The notes under the pieces are model-generated. The model saw nothing but the letters and a program-made list of their open reading frames with translations, had not been told where the DNA came from and ran no database searches. DNA of 64,000 nucleotides. It comes from Bacillota bacterium (GTDB taxonomy: Bacteria > Bacillota > Clostridia > Oscillospirales > Ruminococcaceae). The stretch spans positions 1-64,000 of the forward strand of contig JAEWXO010000051.1 in the NCBI GenBank assembly GCA_023458875.1. The letters run 5' to 3'. Position numbers and translations under genes: made by a program. The first letter of the stretch is position 1. Every line of letters starts with the position of its first letter. Shown here in pieces: positions 55,502 to 64,000 of the stretch.

Positions 55502-56677
55502 ATGGTTAAAAGAAGAATAGCAGCCGTCACAATAATAATTGCGACGGCAGTATTTGCATCATTTTTCGGTGGTGCAGCAAGGATACCGTTTTATATATCT
55601 TTGTTTGTACCTGTTTTTTCACTGTTATATACATTTTATGTATACATGAGATTCAGGATATATCAGGATGCTGAAAACAAGATAATAGTAAAGGGAGAAA
55701 AAACGCCGTATTTTTTTGTTTTATCAGACGAAGACTATATTGCCTATACGGATATCCGTGTGGAATTCCTTGAGGACTTTTCCACACCTCAGAATATGGA
55801 GCTTTGCCGCAGCTATTACCTTGTACCGGGTGAGAAAAATGAGTACAGAACCGAGATACTGTGCCGGTACAGAGGCGAATACAATATAGGCGTAAAAAGT
55901 GTTGTCGTGACAGATCTTCTTGGACTCATGCAGATACGTTATCCGGCAATGTGCAAGATAACCATGAGCGTATTGCCTAAAATTACTGATATAGAAAAGC
56001 TAACGCTTGAACCGTTGGACGAGGATGCAAAGCTGCTGAGGTTTTCACATAAAAGCAATATGGAGCCGCCCGACTGTGAAACAAGAAAGTATGTTTATGG
56101 CGACAGTATAAAACTGATAAACTGGAAAATATCAGCAAAGAGACGCGAGCTCTATGTCAGACAGAGCTCTGACAGTCAGAACAGCAGTATTGTTTTTTTT
56201 ATGGATATGACACAGCTCAGGTATGACGGATATACACGTATAATAACGGAAGACAGGATTATTGAATCAGCACTGACAACGGCCAATTATCTGGTGAAAA
56301 AAAATGTGCCCGTCAGTGTGATTTATGAGCAGGACGGACTGATGACTGATAATATCACTTCTCCGGAACAGCTTAAGGAATTTTACAGGAAGTGTGCCGC
56401 TATCAGGTTTTGCGGAACACATTCTCCTGCGGAGCTGTGCATTATGTACAGAGAAAGTATAATGAACGGTTTTGTAATATTTTCGGTAAGTATTCTTACG
56501 TATGAGCTCTGTCAGGTATGTGAAAGCATTTTACGGCTTGGCGGAGATGCAGCGGTTATTCTTGTAGGGGAAAACGGTGCAGAATTGTCAGAAACATTTG
56601 ACAAGAGAATTATTTTTAAAAAAATCCGTTTGTCAGATGAAGTATCGGATATACTTGGAGGGGTCAATGAACATTAA
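55502..56677 (+). CDS. DUF58 domain protein
   Basis: A 391-residue protein with two N-terminal membrane segments (about residues 6-22 and 26-45), a beta-rich extracytoplasmic-looking middle, and the DUF58 motif DSIKLINWKISAKRRELYVRQ (about 202-222). A VWA-like part follows (IVFFMDMTQLRYDG). DUF58 proteins are the usual partners of MoxR. It starts 12 bp after the MoxR gene, and its last 11 bp overlap the transglutaminase gene. Confidence 0.85.
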   Translation: MVKRRIAAVTIIIATAVFASFFGGAARIPFYISLFVPVFSLLYTFYVYMRFRIYQDAENKIIVKGEKTPYFFVLSDEDYIAYTDIRVEFLEDFSTPQNMELCRSYYLVPGEKNEYRTEILCRYRGEYNIGVKSVVVTDLLGLMQIRYPAMCKITMSVLPKITDIEKLTLEPLDEDAKLLRFSHKSNMEPPDCETRKYVYGDSIKLINWKISAKRRELYVRQSSDSQNSSIVFFMDMTQLRYDGYTRIITEDRIIESALTTANYLVKKNVPVSVIYEQDGLMTDNITSPEQLKEFYRKCAAIRFCGTHSPAELCIMYRESIMNGFVIFSVSILTYELCQVCESILRLGGDAAVILVGENGAELSETFDKRIIFKKIRLSDEVSDILGGVNEH

Positions 56678-58970
56678 AAAAATTTTTTCCGATAATATGT
56701 TTATTGCTTTTTTTTCATTGTGTATGGTAATGCTTTCAGAAAGTGCGGTTCTGAGACTTTCAGATACCCATGCACCGTTTGCTGTAGGAATAACAGCAAT
56801 TGTTTCTATAGTAGCGGCAGTTGTATATTATCTGAACAGAAAAAAGGTGCTGACATATATAGGCGTGACGGCAATAATATTTCTGATGTTATGGATATTT
56901 CGCATTACCGATGTTCCGGCAGCAGCATTTACGATAAATACTGCAAAACATTTTGTAACCGGCAGTACACTTAAACCAGGTGAAATATTTTTTGTAGCTT
57001 CGGTAATATCATTATCGTTTTCAGCTGTTATGTTTCCGCTGTTCAGAATCAGGTATGCAAGGTATGCAGCGGCGGTTGTGACTGCATTACTGCTTGTGTA
57101 TTATGGAATATGTGAGGTTATGGTTGATTTTACTGAGGTGTTTTCCGTCTCGGGGATTATTTTACCGGTAATAACAGAACTTTTTCTGCTGATGAGATAC
57201 AGAAAGAAAATTACGGAAAGATTAAATGAGGTTTTATCGTTTCTGTTGCCGATGTTTATGCTGTTTTCTGTTTTTATAGGTATTCTGCCTTCCTCTGATA
57301 AGCCTATGAGCTGGCAGTTTTTCATTAATATCGCATCAGGAATTGCGGATAAATGTGAGCAGCTTTTTAATGAGATAGTTTATGTTTTTAAAAGTGATTC
57401 ATCAGAGTTCAGTATCAGTATGCAGGGCTTTTCCGATGAAGGCAATGTTTTCGGCGGCGGCCTGTCAGAAAACAGTTCGAGTCAGATGCGTGTAACATTT
57501 CTGACAACTCTGCGTTCCTCGACATATTTTACAGGAAATGTAAGTGACACATATACGGGTGACGGCTGGATCAGAAAAGGAAAGGATACTTTTTCAGAAA
57601 ATGAACCTTATCTTGACTACTGCGAAGCAATGTTCGCATTTGAACGGGCAGGATATACAAAGAAGGACCTTAATAATTTTACTTCAAGGACATCCGTCAC
57701 TGTAGTATACGATGACATTATTACAAAAACCATGTTTTATCCGATTAAAACATTTCACATATCAGGTTCAGACAGATATGATGCTTCCGCGTCTTCGGTA
57801 AAATTTAAAAACACGGCAAAAAACGGGGATTCGTATACTCTTTCTTATCTTGATATTAATTACCGTTCTGAAGAGGTAAAAAAAATTCTCGAAAAACCGT
57901 TTTCATATAATAATGCGGAGGGAATAAACGGGCATTCACTTGATTCAAAAATTCCGGATAAAACCGAAAATATACTCAGGAAACGTGCCTCATATATAAA
58001 GGAAACATATACGGAACTTCCGGATTTTATTACCCAGAGGACGTATGATCTTGCAGATGAGATAACAAAAAACAGTTCTGATGATTATCAGAAGCTATGT
58101 GCGATAGAGTCGTATCTTAACGGATATACTTATACAACGAAACCGGGGGAGGTTCCTGAAGGCTCTGATCCTGTGGATTATTTTCTGTTTGAGAGCGGAG
58201 AAGGGTACTGTACATATTTTGCCTCGGCTATGACCGTACTTGCAAGGTGCGAGGATATACCGGTAAGGTATGTGCAGGGCTTTATGGTCAACAGGAGTAA
58301 AATGAATTCAATGAAGGATCATCCTGTGGCAGGGACCGATGCACATGCATGGGCAGAGGCATATATTGAAGGAATGGGATGGATTCCGTTTGAACCTACC
58401 GCATCGTTTAACAGTTCGAGATACAGCTATTCTGATTACATGAATCAGAATACGTACCAGAGCGACTGGAACAAAAAGGAGCTTGCTCATGATGATATTC
58501 CGGATCCTCAGGATATAATTGATGAAAATAAAAGCAGCGGGAACAGTTCGTTATATATTATTGTTTCATGTACTTCTTTAGCGGGAATTATTATTCTTGT
58601 ATTGTCCTACATTTTTATAAAAATTTTTATATTTATAAAGAGATACCGTAAAGGTACGGATACGGAGAAATTTATTAACTGTTACAGGATAATAATTTAT
58701 ATGTGCGAAAAAAGAGGTTATAAGCTGGGGCAGGGGGAAACTATCGACAAATTTTCCAAAAAGCTTTCAGATATGCTGCCGTATGATAAAATATCATTTT
58801 TAGAAATAACATATATATTTGACCGCATAAGATACGGCGGTGATGTGGCATCAGAGGATGAAAGCAGAAGCTGCGAGGAATTTGTGAGAAATATGTTTAC
58901 GGAGATAATAGAAAACCGCAGTAAGATATCGGCGTTTTCCCTTTTTGCAGTGTATTGTCTTAAAAGGTAA
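56667..58970 (+). CDS. Multipass transglutaminase-like protein (TgpA type)
   Basis: A 767-residue membrane protein; start ATG 56667 behind GGAGGGG, within the DUF58 gene. About six N-terminal membrane segments are followed by an extracytoplasmic transglutaminase core: the catalytic Cys in EGYCTYFASAMTVLARC, His in GTDAHAWAEAYIEG and Asp in IPFEPTAS-linked sequence. Then come a single membrane segment (about residues 625-655) and a short cytoplasmic DUF4129-like tail. With MoxR and DUF58 it forms a widespread three-gene module of unknown exact substrate, probably cell-surface crosslinking or protein processing. Confidence 0.86.
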   Translation: MNIKKIFSDNMFIAFFSLCMVMLSESAVLRLSDTHAPFAVGITAIVSIVAAVVYYLNRKKVLTYIGVTAIIFLMLWIFRITDVPAAAFTINTAKHFVTGSTLKPGEIFFVASVISLSFSAVMFPLFRIRYARYAAAVVTALLLVYYGICEVMVDFTEVFSVSGIILPVITELFLLMRYRKKITERLNEVLSFLLPMFMLFSVFIGILPSSDKPMSWQFFINIASGIADKCEQLFNEIVYVFKSDSSEFSISMQGFSDEGNVFGGGLSENSSSQMRVTFLTTLRSSTYFTGNVSDTYTGDGWIRKGKDTFSENEPYLDYCEAMFAFERAGYTKKDLNNFTSRTSVTVVYDDIITKTMFYPIKTFHISGSDRYDASASSVKFKNTAKNGDSYTLSYLDINYRSEEVKKILEKPFSYNNAEGINGHSLDSKIPDKTENILRKRASYIKETYTELPDFITQRTYDLADEITKNSSDDYQKLCAIESYLNGYTYTTKPGEVPEGSDPVDYFLFESGEGYCTYFASAMTVLARCEDIPVRYVQGFMVNRSKMNSMKDHPVAGTDAHAWAEAYIEGMGWIPFEPTASFNSSRYSYSDYMNQNTYQSDWNKKELAHDDIPDPQDIIDENKSSGNSSLYIIVSCTSLAGIIILVLSYIFIKIFIFIKRYRKGTDTEKFINCYRIIIYMCEKRGYKLGQGETIDKFSKKLSDMLPYDKISFLEITYIFDRIRYGGDVASEDESRSCEEFVRNMFTEIIENRSKISAFSLFAVYCLKR

Positions 58971-59023
58971 AGCGCAGTGCATAATCCGGCAAGTTAATAA
59001 TGGTTAAATGTGATGAAATTCTT

Positions 59024-59043
59024 CCGGATTTTATAAAATCCGG
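59024..59043 (+). terminator. Terminator of the MoxR operon
   Basis: CCGGATTTTATAAAATCCGG is a perfect 20-bp palindrome followed by TTTTATTTAT, 53 bp after the transglutaminase stop. Confidence 0.7.
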
Positions 59044-59084
59044 CTTAATGCTTTTATTTATCATAAAAGTTCATGTTTTATTTG

Positions 59085-59113
59085 TTGATTTACGCCAATA
59101 AATATAGTATAAT
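59085..59113 (+). promoter_or_regulatory. Promoter of the CotH-dockerin gene
   Basis: TTGATT (59085-59090) and a perfect TATAAT (59108-59113) are 17 bp apart. The predicted transcript would have a leader of about 220 nt. Confidence 0.72.
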
Positions 59114-59119
59114 GTGATA

Positions 59120-59339
59120 TAAATATATAATTAATAAGCATTTATCTTAATTCAATAAAATGTTTTTGTCTGTTCAGGATGTAGAGTACTAAAAAATCAT
59201 GCGTTTTAAATCCCTCCGCCGAACGTAGGATTTAAACTTAATGCTGAGCAGTAACAAAAGCTATTAGGAAATTCAAAATTATTTCAGCGCAAAAACAACC
59301 CCCTGAAAAACCAATATTTATTAAAGGAGTTGCTTGAAT
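59120..59339 (+). promoter_or_regulatory. Long 5' leader of the CotH-dockerin gene
   Basis: This untranslated stretch contains a stem GTTTTAAATCC (59203-59213) with GGATTTAAAC (59228-59237), a GC-rich CCTCCGCCGAACG loop, and an AAAGGAG ribosome site at 59323-59329. The segment AATGCTGAGCAGTAAC loosely recalls the 3' end of the dispersed repeats. No known riboswitch was recognised. Confidence 0.4.
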
Positions 59340-61562
59340 ATGAAGTTCCGAAACAGACTTTTTGCTATTGCAATGGCAGTTGTTGTTTCATCGGCGGCGG
59401 GTATACCGTCTTATTTTGGCGTAAACTATGAGGATGATTTTAAAATTTATGCTGCAGAACAGGAGCCGTTACCTGTATTTTCTGCGGAGTCCGGATTTTA
59501 TGGTGCTGATTTTGCGCTGACATTATCTGCGACCGGTGGTGATATCTATTACACAACCGATGGCTCTGATCCGTGTGACTCAAAAACTTCACAGCGTTAC
59601 AGCTCTCCTGTCACTGTAAGGGACAGGACAAATGAACCGAATTTGTACAGCGAATATGAAGAAAACGAAACATCACAGTCTGTTTCACGCGGAACAGGAT
59701 ATAAAAAGCCTACATTCCGCGTAGACAAGGCAACTGTTGTCCGTGCTGTCGTGAAAAAAGCTGACGGTACATACGGAAGCACGGTAAGCAATACATATTT
59801 TATTACATCGGGAAATCTTTCGCAGTATAAAAATATGACGGTTGTTTCTCTTGTTACAGATCCTGATAATCTTTTTGATCCTGACAAGGGTATTTATGTA
59901 ACAGGAAATCAGTATATAAGCTGGAAGAACAGCGGCGCCTACAATCCGACAAAGAGTGTGTGGGATACTGATAATATCACGAATTATTTTTCAAGAGGCA
60001 GAGAATGGGAGAGGCCGGCCGATATAACTATATTTGAAAAAGGTTCGGTTGCAGTAAAGCAGGGAATGGGCATCAGAACAAAGGGCGCATCTACAAGAAA
60101 TGCTGCACAGAAGAGCTTCAATCTTTATGCGAGAAGTGAGTACGGAGAATCAAAAATAAAAAATCCTCTTATTCCGGGAAACTATTCGACTGAAGGAAAG
60201 CTTATTGAAAAATATGATTCGGTTTCACTTCGTTCTGTAGGTGATGAGGTAAGACTCCGTGACGGCTTTGCACAGAGGCTTGTACACGACAGAAAAAATA
60301 TTACAACTCAGGATATGAAGCCGTGCGTTCTTTTCCTTAACGGAGAGTACTGGGGACTGTATGAGATGACCGAAAAGCTGTCTGATTATTTTATTCAGAG
60401 CAATTACGGCATTGACAAGGAAAATGTGGCCATGCTCAAAAACGGAGAACAGGAAGAGGGACCACAGGAGGAAACCGATAATTTCCTTAATTTCGCATAT
60501 TCATACGCGCAGAAGGATCTGACTAATGATGCAAACTATAAAAAGGTATGCGATTTTATCGATATTGATTCAATGATTGAGCATTATGCAGCAGGTCTGT
60601 ATCTCGGGACATATGACTGGCCGAATTATAACTTTGCTGTATGGAAAAATACAGGAAAAGTAATTGACGGCAATGAATACAGTGACGGAAAATGGAGATT
60701 TATCTCGTTTGACTATGACTATACAATGGGTGCTACTTATGACACATTTGGCGGTGTGGAAGGATACCAGTATGATAGCTTCCTGCATATGGACAAGTCG
60801 AAAAAAGGAGCACCTACAGGTCTGTTTGTTAAACTCCTGAAAAACGAGGAATTCAGAAACAAATTTGTAGCAGTATACTGTGATTATGCAAATGAAGTGC
60901 TGACTGAAAAAAAAGCAAACAGTATGGCTGATTACTATGCTGCAAATTATTCTGACCTTCTTGCCGGAACATTGTTACGCTGGTGGGGATTTTTCGGAGG
61001 TACACCTGACAGCCTGATACCATACTATAAAAGCAATTATCAGAATCAGACACTTAACGGAATAAGAACATTTTTCAAAAAACGAGCTGAATATACGCTT
61101 GAGGATATGAAGGAATATACAGGGCTTAAGGGAACGCTGCAGACTGTTTCGCTTCAGTCCGACGGAAACGGAAAAATACAGATAAACAGCATCATCCCGG
61201 ATTTCTCTCAGGGCAAGTGGACCGGAAAATATTACAGCGACTGTCCTGTTACTCTGACGGCAATACCTGATGACGGTAAAGTATTTACAGGATGGAGCGG
61301 CGACGTGAGCGGCAACGGTACAACCATTACAGTAACACCGCAGCAGGCTCTGAATATCAAGGCAAATTTCAGCGACAGTGTGTCTGTAAAATATGATGTC
61401 AATGCAGACGGCATTTTTAATAGCGCAGATATTATAATGATGCAGAAATTTTTACTCGGTGCCGGTGCGCTTACCGACAGTAAGGCCGGGGATATGGACG
61501 GCAATGATATTATTAACATTGTGGATGTCTGTCTTATAAAAGAGGCACTGCTTGAATTGTAA
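59340..61562 (+). CDS. CotH-kinase-family secreted protein with type I dockerin
   Basis: A 740-residue secreted protein; start ATG 59340, 10 bases after AAAGGAG. A signal peptide (about residues 1-22) is followed by a chitobiase/hexosaminidase-C-like beta domain (GGDIYYTTDGSDP), the CotH kinase domain (about 150-600) with VLFLNGEYWGLYEMTEKLSD and WRFISFDYDYTMG, and an InlB B-repeat-like domain (FTGWSGDVSGNGTTITV). The C-terminal dockerin has two Ca-binding loops (DVNADGIFNSADI and DMDGNDIINIVDV). Dockerins attach enzymes to cohesin scaffoldins, so this kinase-like protein is likely part of, or anchored to, a cellulosome-type complex. It is a single-gene transcript. Confidence 0.92.
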   Translation: MKFRNRLFAIAMAVVVSSAAGIPSYFGVNYEDDFKIYAAEQEPLPVFSAESGFYGADFALTLSATGGDIYYTTDGSDPCDSKTSQRYSSPVTVRDRTNEPNLYSEYEENETSQSVSRGTGYKKPTFRVDKATVVRAVVKKADGTYGSTVSNTYFITSGNLSQYKNMTVVSLVTDPDNLFDPDKGIYVTGNQYISWKNSGAYNPTKSVWDTDNITNYFSRGREWERPADITIFEKGSVAVKQGMGIRTKGASTRNAAQKSFNLYARSEYGESKIKNPLIPGNYSTEGKLIEKYDSVSLRSVGDEVRLRDGFAQRLVHDRKNITTQDMKPCVLFLNGEYWGLYEMTEKLSDYFIQSNYGIDKENVAMLKNGEQEEGPQEETDNFLNFAYSYAQKDLTNDANYKKVCDFIDIDSMIEHYAAGLYLGTYDWPNYNFAVWKNTGKVIDGNEYSDGKWRFISFDYDYTMGATYDTFGGVEGYQYDSFLHMDKSKKGAPTGLFVKLLKNEEFRNKFVAVYCDYANEVLTEKKANSMADYYAANYSDLLAGTLLRWWGFFGGTPDSLIPYYKSNYQNQTLNGIRTFFKKRAEYTLEDMKEYTGLKGTLQTVSLQSDGNGKIQINSIIPDFSQGKWTGKYYSDCPVTLTAIPDDGKVFTGWSGDVSGNGTTITVTPQQALNIKANFSDSVSVKYDVNADGIFNSADIIMMQKFLLGAGALTDSKAGDMDGNDIINIVDVCLIKEALLEL

Positions 61563-61585
61563 TCAGATAAGGCAGGGTTAAGAAA

Positions 61586-61626
61586 AAAGCAGTGAATAAC
61601 CGGAAATCCGGTTATCCGCTGCTTTT
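61586..61626 (+). terminator. Terminator of the CotH gene
   Basis: AAAAGCAG...ATAACCGGA pairs with TCCGGTTAT...CTGCTTTT, a long stem with a 3-nt internal mismatch and a T-run at the end. Repeat copy D begins right after it. Confidence 0.85.
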
Positions 61627-61730
61627 GAGGTATCCGAAGGTCAAAGGCGCGACCGGAAAGCCCGGTCGATTCCGCAGAATCGAAATCCCTGCAAAATTAA
61701 TAACATATCCGTAGTAGCTTAATAGTGATC
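61627..61730 (+). repeat. Structured intergenic repeat, copy D
   Basis: It reads GAGGTATCCGAAGGTCAAAG, GCGCGACCGGAAAGCCCGGTC, GATTCCGCAGAATCG, AATCCCTGC, ATTAATAAC and CCGTAGTAGCTTAATAGTGA in pieces. The first stem is CGACCGG/CCGGTCG with an AAAGC loop, the second GATTC/GAATC with a CGCA loop. It lies downstream of cotH and convergent to the AraC gene, so it leads no gene. Confidence 0.75.
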
Positions 61731-61753
61731 TTTTGGGCTGTTTATGAATATAA

Positions 61754-62632
61754 CTATTTTCTCTTTACAGCACGAAGCTCAATATACCCTCTTTCTCCTC
61801 GCGGTTCAAGCTGGATACGTGGATTTTCGTCATCCCACCTATATCCTATTATTGTCGGGTCATAACGGTCCATGGAATGCTGTACGGATGAGATGGCTTC
61901 ACAATAATCCTCTTCTTTGAATGGTTCACCCTGAAACATGAGGTATTCTGCCGGCGGCAGGGTGATTATATCAAAGCCTTCAGGAACAGGTCCGTTGTAG
62001 TCCGGAGCTGCTTCCACGCCCTGAACGTATGAAGATGTGTTGCTTTTTCTGTATTTTTCAGTCAGCCAGAGGCATACAGGTTCACCGCAGAGTGAATCCA
62101 TACTTTCAAGAATTCCCCACACATCACAGCCGACTTCTTCACAGTAGGAAAAATAATTATCGGCTGTCTTACCTCTTTTTATTATAACCTTACGTTCCGG
62201 CTTTGAGATAACCTGAATAAAAACACTTTGTAAATTTTCCATATTAATTGCTTCCTTTCTGAATTCTTTGAATTTGACTCCATAGGGGATGAAAAGAGTG
62301 ATTGGAACAGGGTTTTTTGAATATTCGCCGGGATTACAGCCGAATTCACGCAGAAATGCTCTCTGATATCCGTCAATACTTTTAAATCCCATGTCATACG
62401 CAGCATCAGTTACACGGCAGTTTTCATGTTTAAGCTTAAGGGCCGATTCCGAAAGACGGAGACGTCGTATATAGTCGGTTGGTGTGAGGCCTGTATACTG
62501 ACGGAACAGCCTGTATGAATGCCATGGTGAGAACAGTGATACCTTTGAAAGTGCTGACATGGTTATTTCTTTATTTATGTGTTCTCTGATGTAATCCTGC
62601 ATGCGCTGGACAGCTGAAATCTGTTCGTTCAT
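61754..62632 (-). CDS. AraC-family regulator with GyrI-like ligand domain
   Basis: A 292-residue protein. Residues 8-105 form an AraC double helix-turn-helix (TMSALSKVSLFSPWHSYRLF and VTDAAYDMGFKSIDGYQRAF), and about 135-290 form a GyrI/Rob/SoxS-like small-molecule-binding domain. In this Rob/MarA-like layout the ligand domain senses drugs or other amphipathic compounds. It is probably autoregulated and may control the neighbouring ABC-2 transporter gene at 63109, which is inference from position. The leader contains repeat copy F in the same orientation. Confidence 0.88.
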   Translation of the reverse strand: MNEQISAVQRMQDYIREHINKEITMSALSKVSLFSPWHSYRLFRQYTGLTPTDYIRRLRLSESALKLKHENCRVTDAAYDMGFKSIDGYQRAFLREFGCNPGEYSKNPVPITLFIPYGVKFKEFRKEAINMENLQSVFIQVISKPERKVIIKRGKTADNYFSYCEEVGCDVWGILESMDSLCGEPVCLWLTEKYRKSNTSSYVQGVEAAPDYNGPVPEGFDIITLPPAEYLMFQGEPFKEEDYCEAISSVQHSMDRYDPTIIGYRWDDENPRIQLEPRGERGYIELRAVKRK

Positions 62633-62706
62633 CTTATCATCTCCCTGTAATTAATATTATATATCAGAGTATAAAATAATACTCGACTTTTTTTGCTGTT
62701 AATAAA

Positions 62707-62778
62707 GGTTTGGGATTTAGATTCAGCACGAATCGACCAGGGCATTCCGATCGCCCAGGAACTTCGGGTATACGTCAC
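62707..62778 (-). repeat. Structured intergenic repeat, copy F (diverged)
   Basis: On the minus strand it reads GTGACGTATACCCGAAGTTC, then GATCGGAATGCCCTGGTCGA, TTCGTGCTGAATC and AAATCCC, aligning with copies D and E over the first two hairpins. The 3' third is not conserved. It lies upstream of the AraC gene. Confidence 0.55.
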
Positions 62779-62794
62779 TGTTGTATATTGAAGG

Positions 62795-62823
62795 TTGATA
62801 ATAACTGAGCAACGTGGTATAAT
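62795..62823 (+). promoter_or_regulatory. Promoter of ywbE
   Basis: TTGATA (62795-62800) and TATAAT (62818-62823) are 17 bp apart, about 40 bp before the YwbE start. Confidence 0.8.
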
Positions 62824-62870
62824 TTTTCTATACATCTATACAATAATACAGATATGAAAGAGGTTAACTT

Positions 62871-63065
62871 ATGAATGGACAGGTAAGAGCGGATATAAAG
62901 ACAGGAATGAATGTTAAAATTGTATTAAAGGCAGATCAGAGGACCGGGAAGCTTACAGAGGGGACTGTAGCTAAAATACTTACAAACAGTCCGACGCACC
63001 CTCACGGTATAAAAGTAATGCTTGCTGACGGTCAGGTCGGAAGAGTTCAGGAGATAATAGGATAG
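62871..63065 (+). CDS. YwbE-family protein
   Basis: A 64-residue protein with RADIKTGMNVKIVLKADQ, GKLTEGTVAKILTNSPTHP and HGIKVMLADGQVGRVQEI, the sequence of the DUF2196/YwbE family. Small beta-barrel; function unknown. GAAAGAGG precedes the ATG. It precedes the ABC-2 ATPase gene by 43 bp and may share its transcript. Confidence 0.88.
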   Translation: MNGQVRADIKTGMNVKIVLKADQRTGKLTEGTVAKILTNSPTHPHGIKVMLADGQVGRVQEIIG

Positions 63066-63108
63066 CAAAGGAAAAACAGAACTATATTTTGCGGAAAGGG
63101 TAACTTTT

Positions 63109-63984
63109 ATGAATGCAATCAGGATAACAGAACTTACAAAATATTACGGTAAGGCAAGAGGGATAAAGGATGTTGACCTTACTGTAGAAAAGGGAGATCT
63201 TTTTGGATTTATCGGGCCTAATGGTGCCGGGAAGAGTACAACCATACGGATACTTCTGGGGCTTATAAATGCTACCTCGGGAAATGCTGAGATTTTCGGA
63301 AAAAACATTATAAGCAGCAAGCAGGAAATACTGTCAGGTATAGGTTATCTGCCGTCAGAATCAATGTTCTACAACGGAATGAAAGTAAAGGATATTATTA
63401 AATTTTCCGCGGATTTAAGAAAGAAAAACTGCGGGGACGAAGCGAAAAAGCTTTGTGAAAGATTACAGCTTGACGTGACGAAAAAAGTCGATGAGCTTTC
63501 CCTTGGAAACAGAAAAAAGGTTGCTATTGTCTGTGCCATGCAGCATAAGCCGGAGCTTTACATAATGGACGAACCAACAAGCGGACTTGACCCGCTTATG
63601 CAGAGAGAATTTTTCGAGCTTCTTAAGGAACGGAACTCGGAGGGCGCTACAATATTTTTATCTTCACATGTTCTTTCCGAGATACAAAGATACTGCAACC
63701 GTGCCGCTATTATAAGGGAAGGCAGAATTATAAAATCAGATACGGTTGCAAATCTCTCAAAGTCATATGCAAAGCGTGTGACACTTCATGGAGTCGATGC
63801 ATTTCCACAGATTGAAGGAATGCGTGATGTTTATCAGCTTGCAGAAAGCATAAGCTTCCTGTATAGCGGGGATATTCAGGCGCTTATGCAGGAAATTGCG
63901 AAGCACAAGCCTGATGATCTTACGATAGCAGAGCCTGATCTGGAAGAGATATTTATGCATTTTTATACGGAAGGGGCAGAATAA
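63109..63984 (+). CDS. ABC-2-type transporter ATP-binding protein
   Basis: A 291-residue ATPase with Walker A GFIGPNGAGKSTTIR (about residues 33-47), signature LSLGNRKKVAIV, Walker B LYIMDEPTSGLD and the switch LSSHVL. A C-terminal regulatory extension (about 215-291) is typical of ABC-2 drug, antibiotic or lipid exporters. A permease gene starts 3 bp later. Substrate unknown. Confidence 0.93.
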   Translation: MNAIRITELTKYYGKARGIKDVDLTVEKGDLFGFIGPNGAGKSTTIRILLGLINATSGNAEIFGKNIISSKQEILSGIGYLPSESMFYNGMKVKDIIKFSADLRKKNCGDEAKKLCERLQLDVTKKVDELSLGNRKKVAIVCAMQHKPELYIMDEPTSGLDPLMQREFFELLKERNSEGATIFLSSHVLSEIQRYCNRAAIIREGRIIKSDTVANLSKSYAKRVTLHGVDAFPQIEGMRDVYQLAESISFLYSGDIQALMQEIAKHKPDDLTIAEPDLEEIFMHFYTEGAE

Positions 63985-63986
63985 TT

Positions 63987-64000
63987 ATGACTGTTTTGAA
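63987..64000 (+). CDS. Start of the partner ABC-2 permease gene (cut by window end)
   Basis: An ATG at 63987-63989 follows the ATPase stop by 2 bp with GGGG about 15 bases upstream. Only four codons are visible (MTVL), so the permease identity rests on position alone. Confidence 0.45.

Noticed and set aside
61586..61730. Treating the cotH terminator and repeat D as one large RNA.
   Set aside because: The terminator hairpin is complete with its T-run, and repeat D begins right after it and matches copies without such a hairpin.

Overview
The window looks like the chromosomal replication-origin region of an AT-rich, spore-forming Clostridia-type Firmicute. A Ruminococcus-like member of the Oscillospiraceae is my best inference. 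The support is a dnaA-dnaN-S4-recF-remB-gyrB-gyrA block, an rpmH-rnpA-yidD-yidC-jag-mnmE-mnmG-rsmG-noc-parA-parB block, sporulation and germination genes (spoVAC, spoVAD, spoVAE, sleC, two Csp-like proteases), and a CotH-kinase protein ending in a type I dockerin. No rRNA, tRNA, CRISPR array or intact transposase was seen.

Layout. 1-1.6 kb: the 3' part of a TetM/EF-G-like ribosomal GTPase fused to a YacP/Rae1-like NYN nuclease. 1.8-5.3 kb: an accessory cassette with a strong promoter, encoding a small secreted protein, two MacB/FtsX-type permeases and their ATPase. It is bracketed by two decayed copies of the same methyltransferase 5' end. 5.7-9.9 kb (minus): a two-gene acyl-CoA dehydratase activase / HgdB-like system. 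10.2-11.5 kb: a metallophosphoesterase and spoVAC, each preceded by a copy of a repeated structured element. 11.6-22.1 kb (minus): ykgJ-like, gyrA, ycxB-like, gyrB, remB, recF, S4, dnaN, the putative oriC, dnaA. 22.6-36.6 kb (plus): rpmH through serS, then an acyl-ACP thioesterase, guaB and a MazF-type toxin. The switch from minus to plus genes at dnaA/rpmH fits bidirectional replication from this point.

36.7-43.2 kb: Ca2+-type P-ATPase, amidohydrolase, ferredoxin, DUF4352 lipoprotein and cyclophilin, with a second cluster of DnaA-box-like words at 39.4 kb and a gene-poor stretch at 40.8-41.7 kb. 43.5-49.8 kb: a spore germination block (spoVAD, spoVAE, sleC, two Csp-like subtilases). 49.8-54.3 kb (minus): hcp with distinctly higher GC, proS, two small membrane proteins and a cold-shock gene. 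54.6-59.0 kb: a MoxR-DUF58-transglutaminase operon. 59.3-64 kb: the CotH-dockerin protein, an AraC/GyrI regulator, ywbE and the start of an ABC-2 transporter.

The most notable non-gene structures are: a family of six ~75-115 bp structured intergenic repeats; two 16-bp parS palindromes embedded in terminator-like hairpins; the word-sharing cluster at 39.4 kb; and the methyltransferase remnants flanking the secreted-protein/ABC cassette. That cassette is the best candidate here for an undescribed system. Starts were revised from the longest possible ORF where a ribosome binding site pointed to an internal start (for example gyrB, jag, sleC, guaB, mazF).
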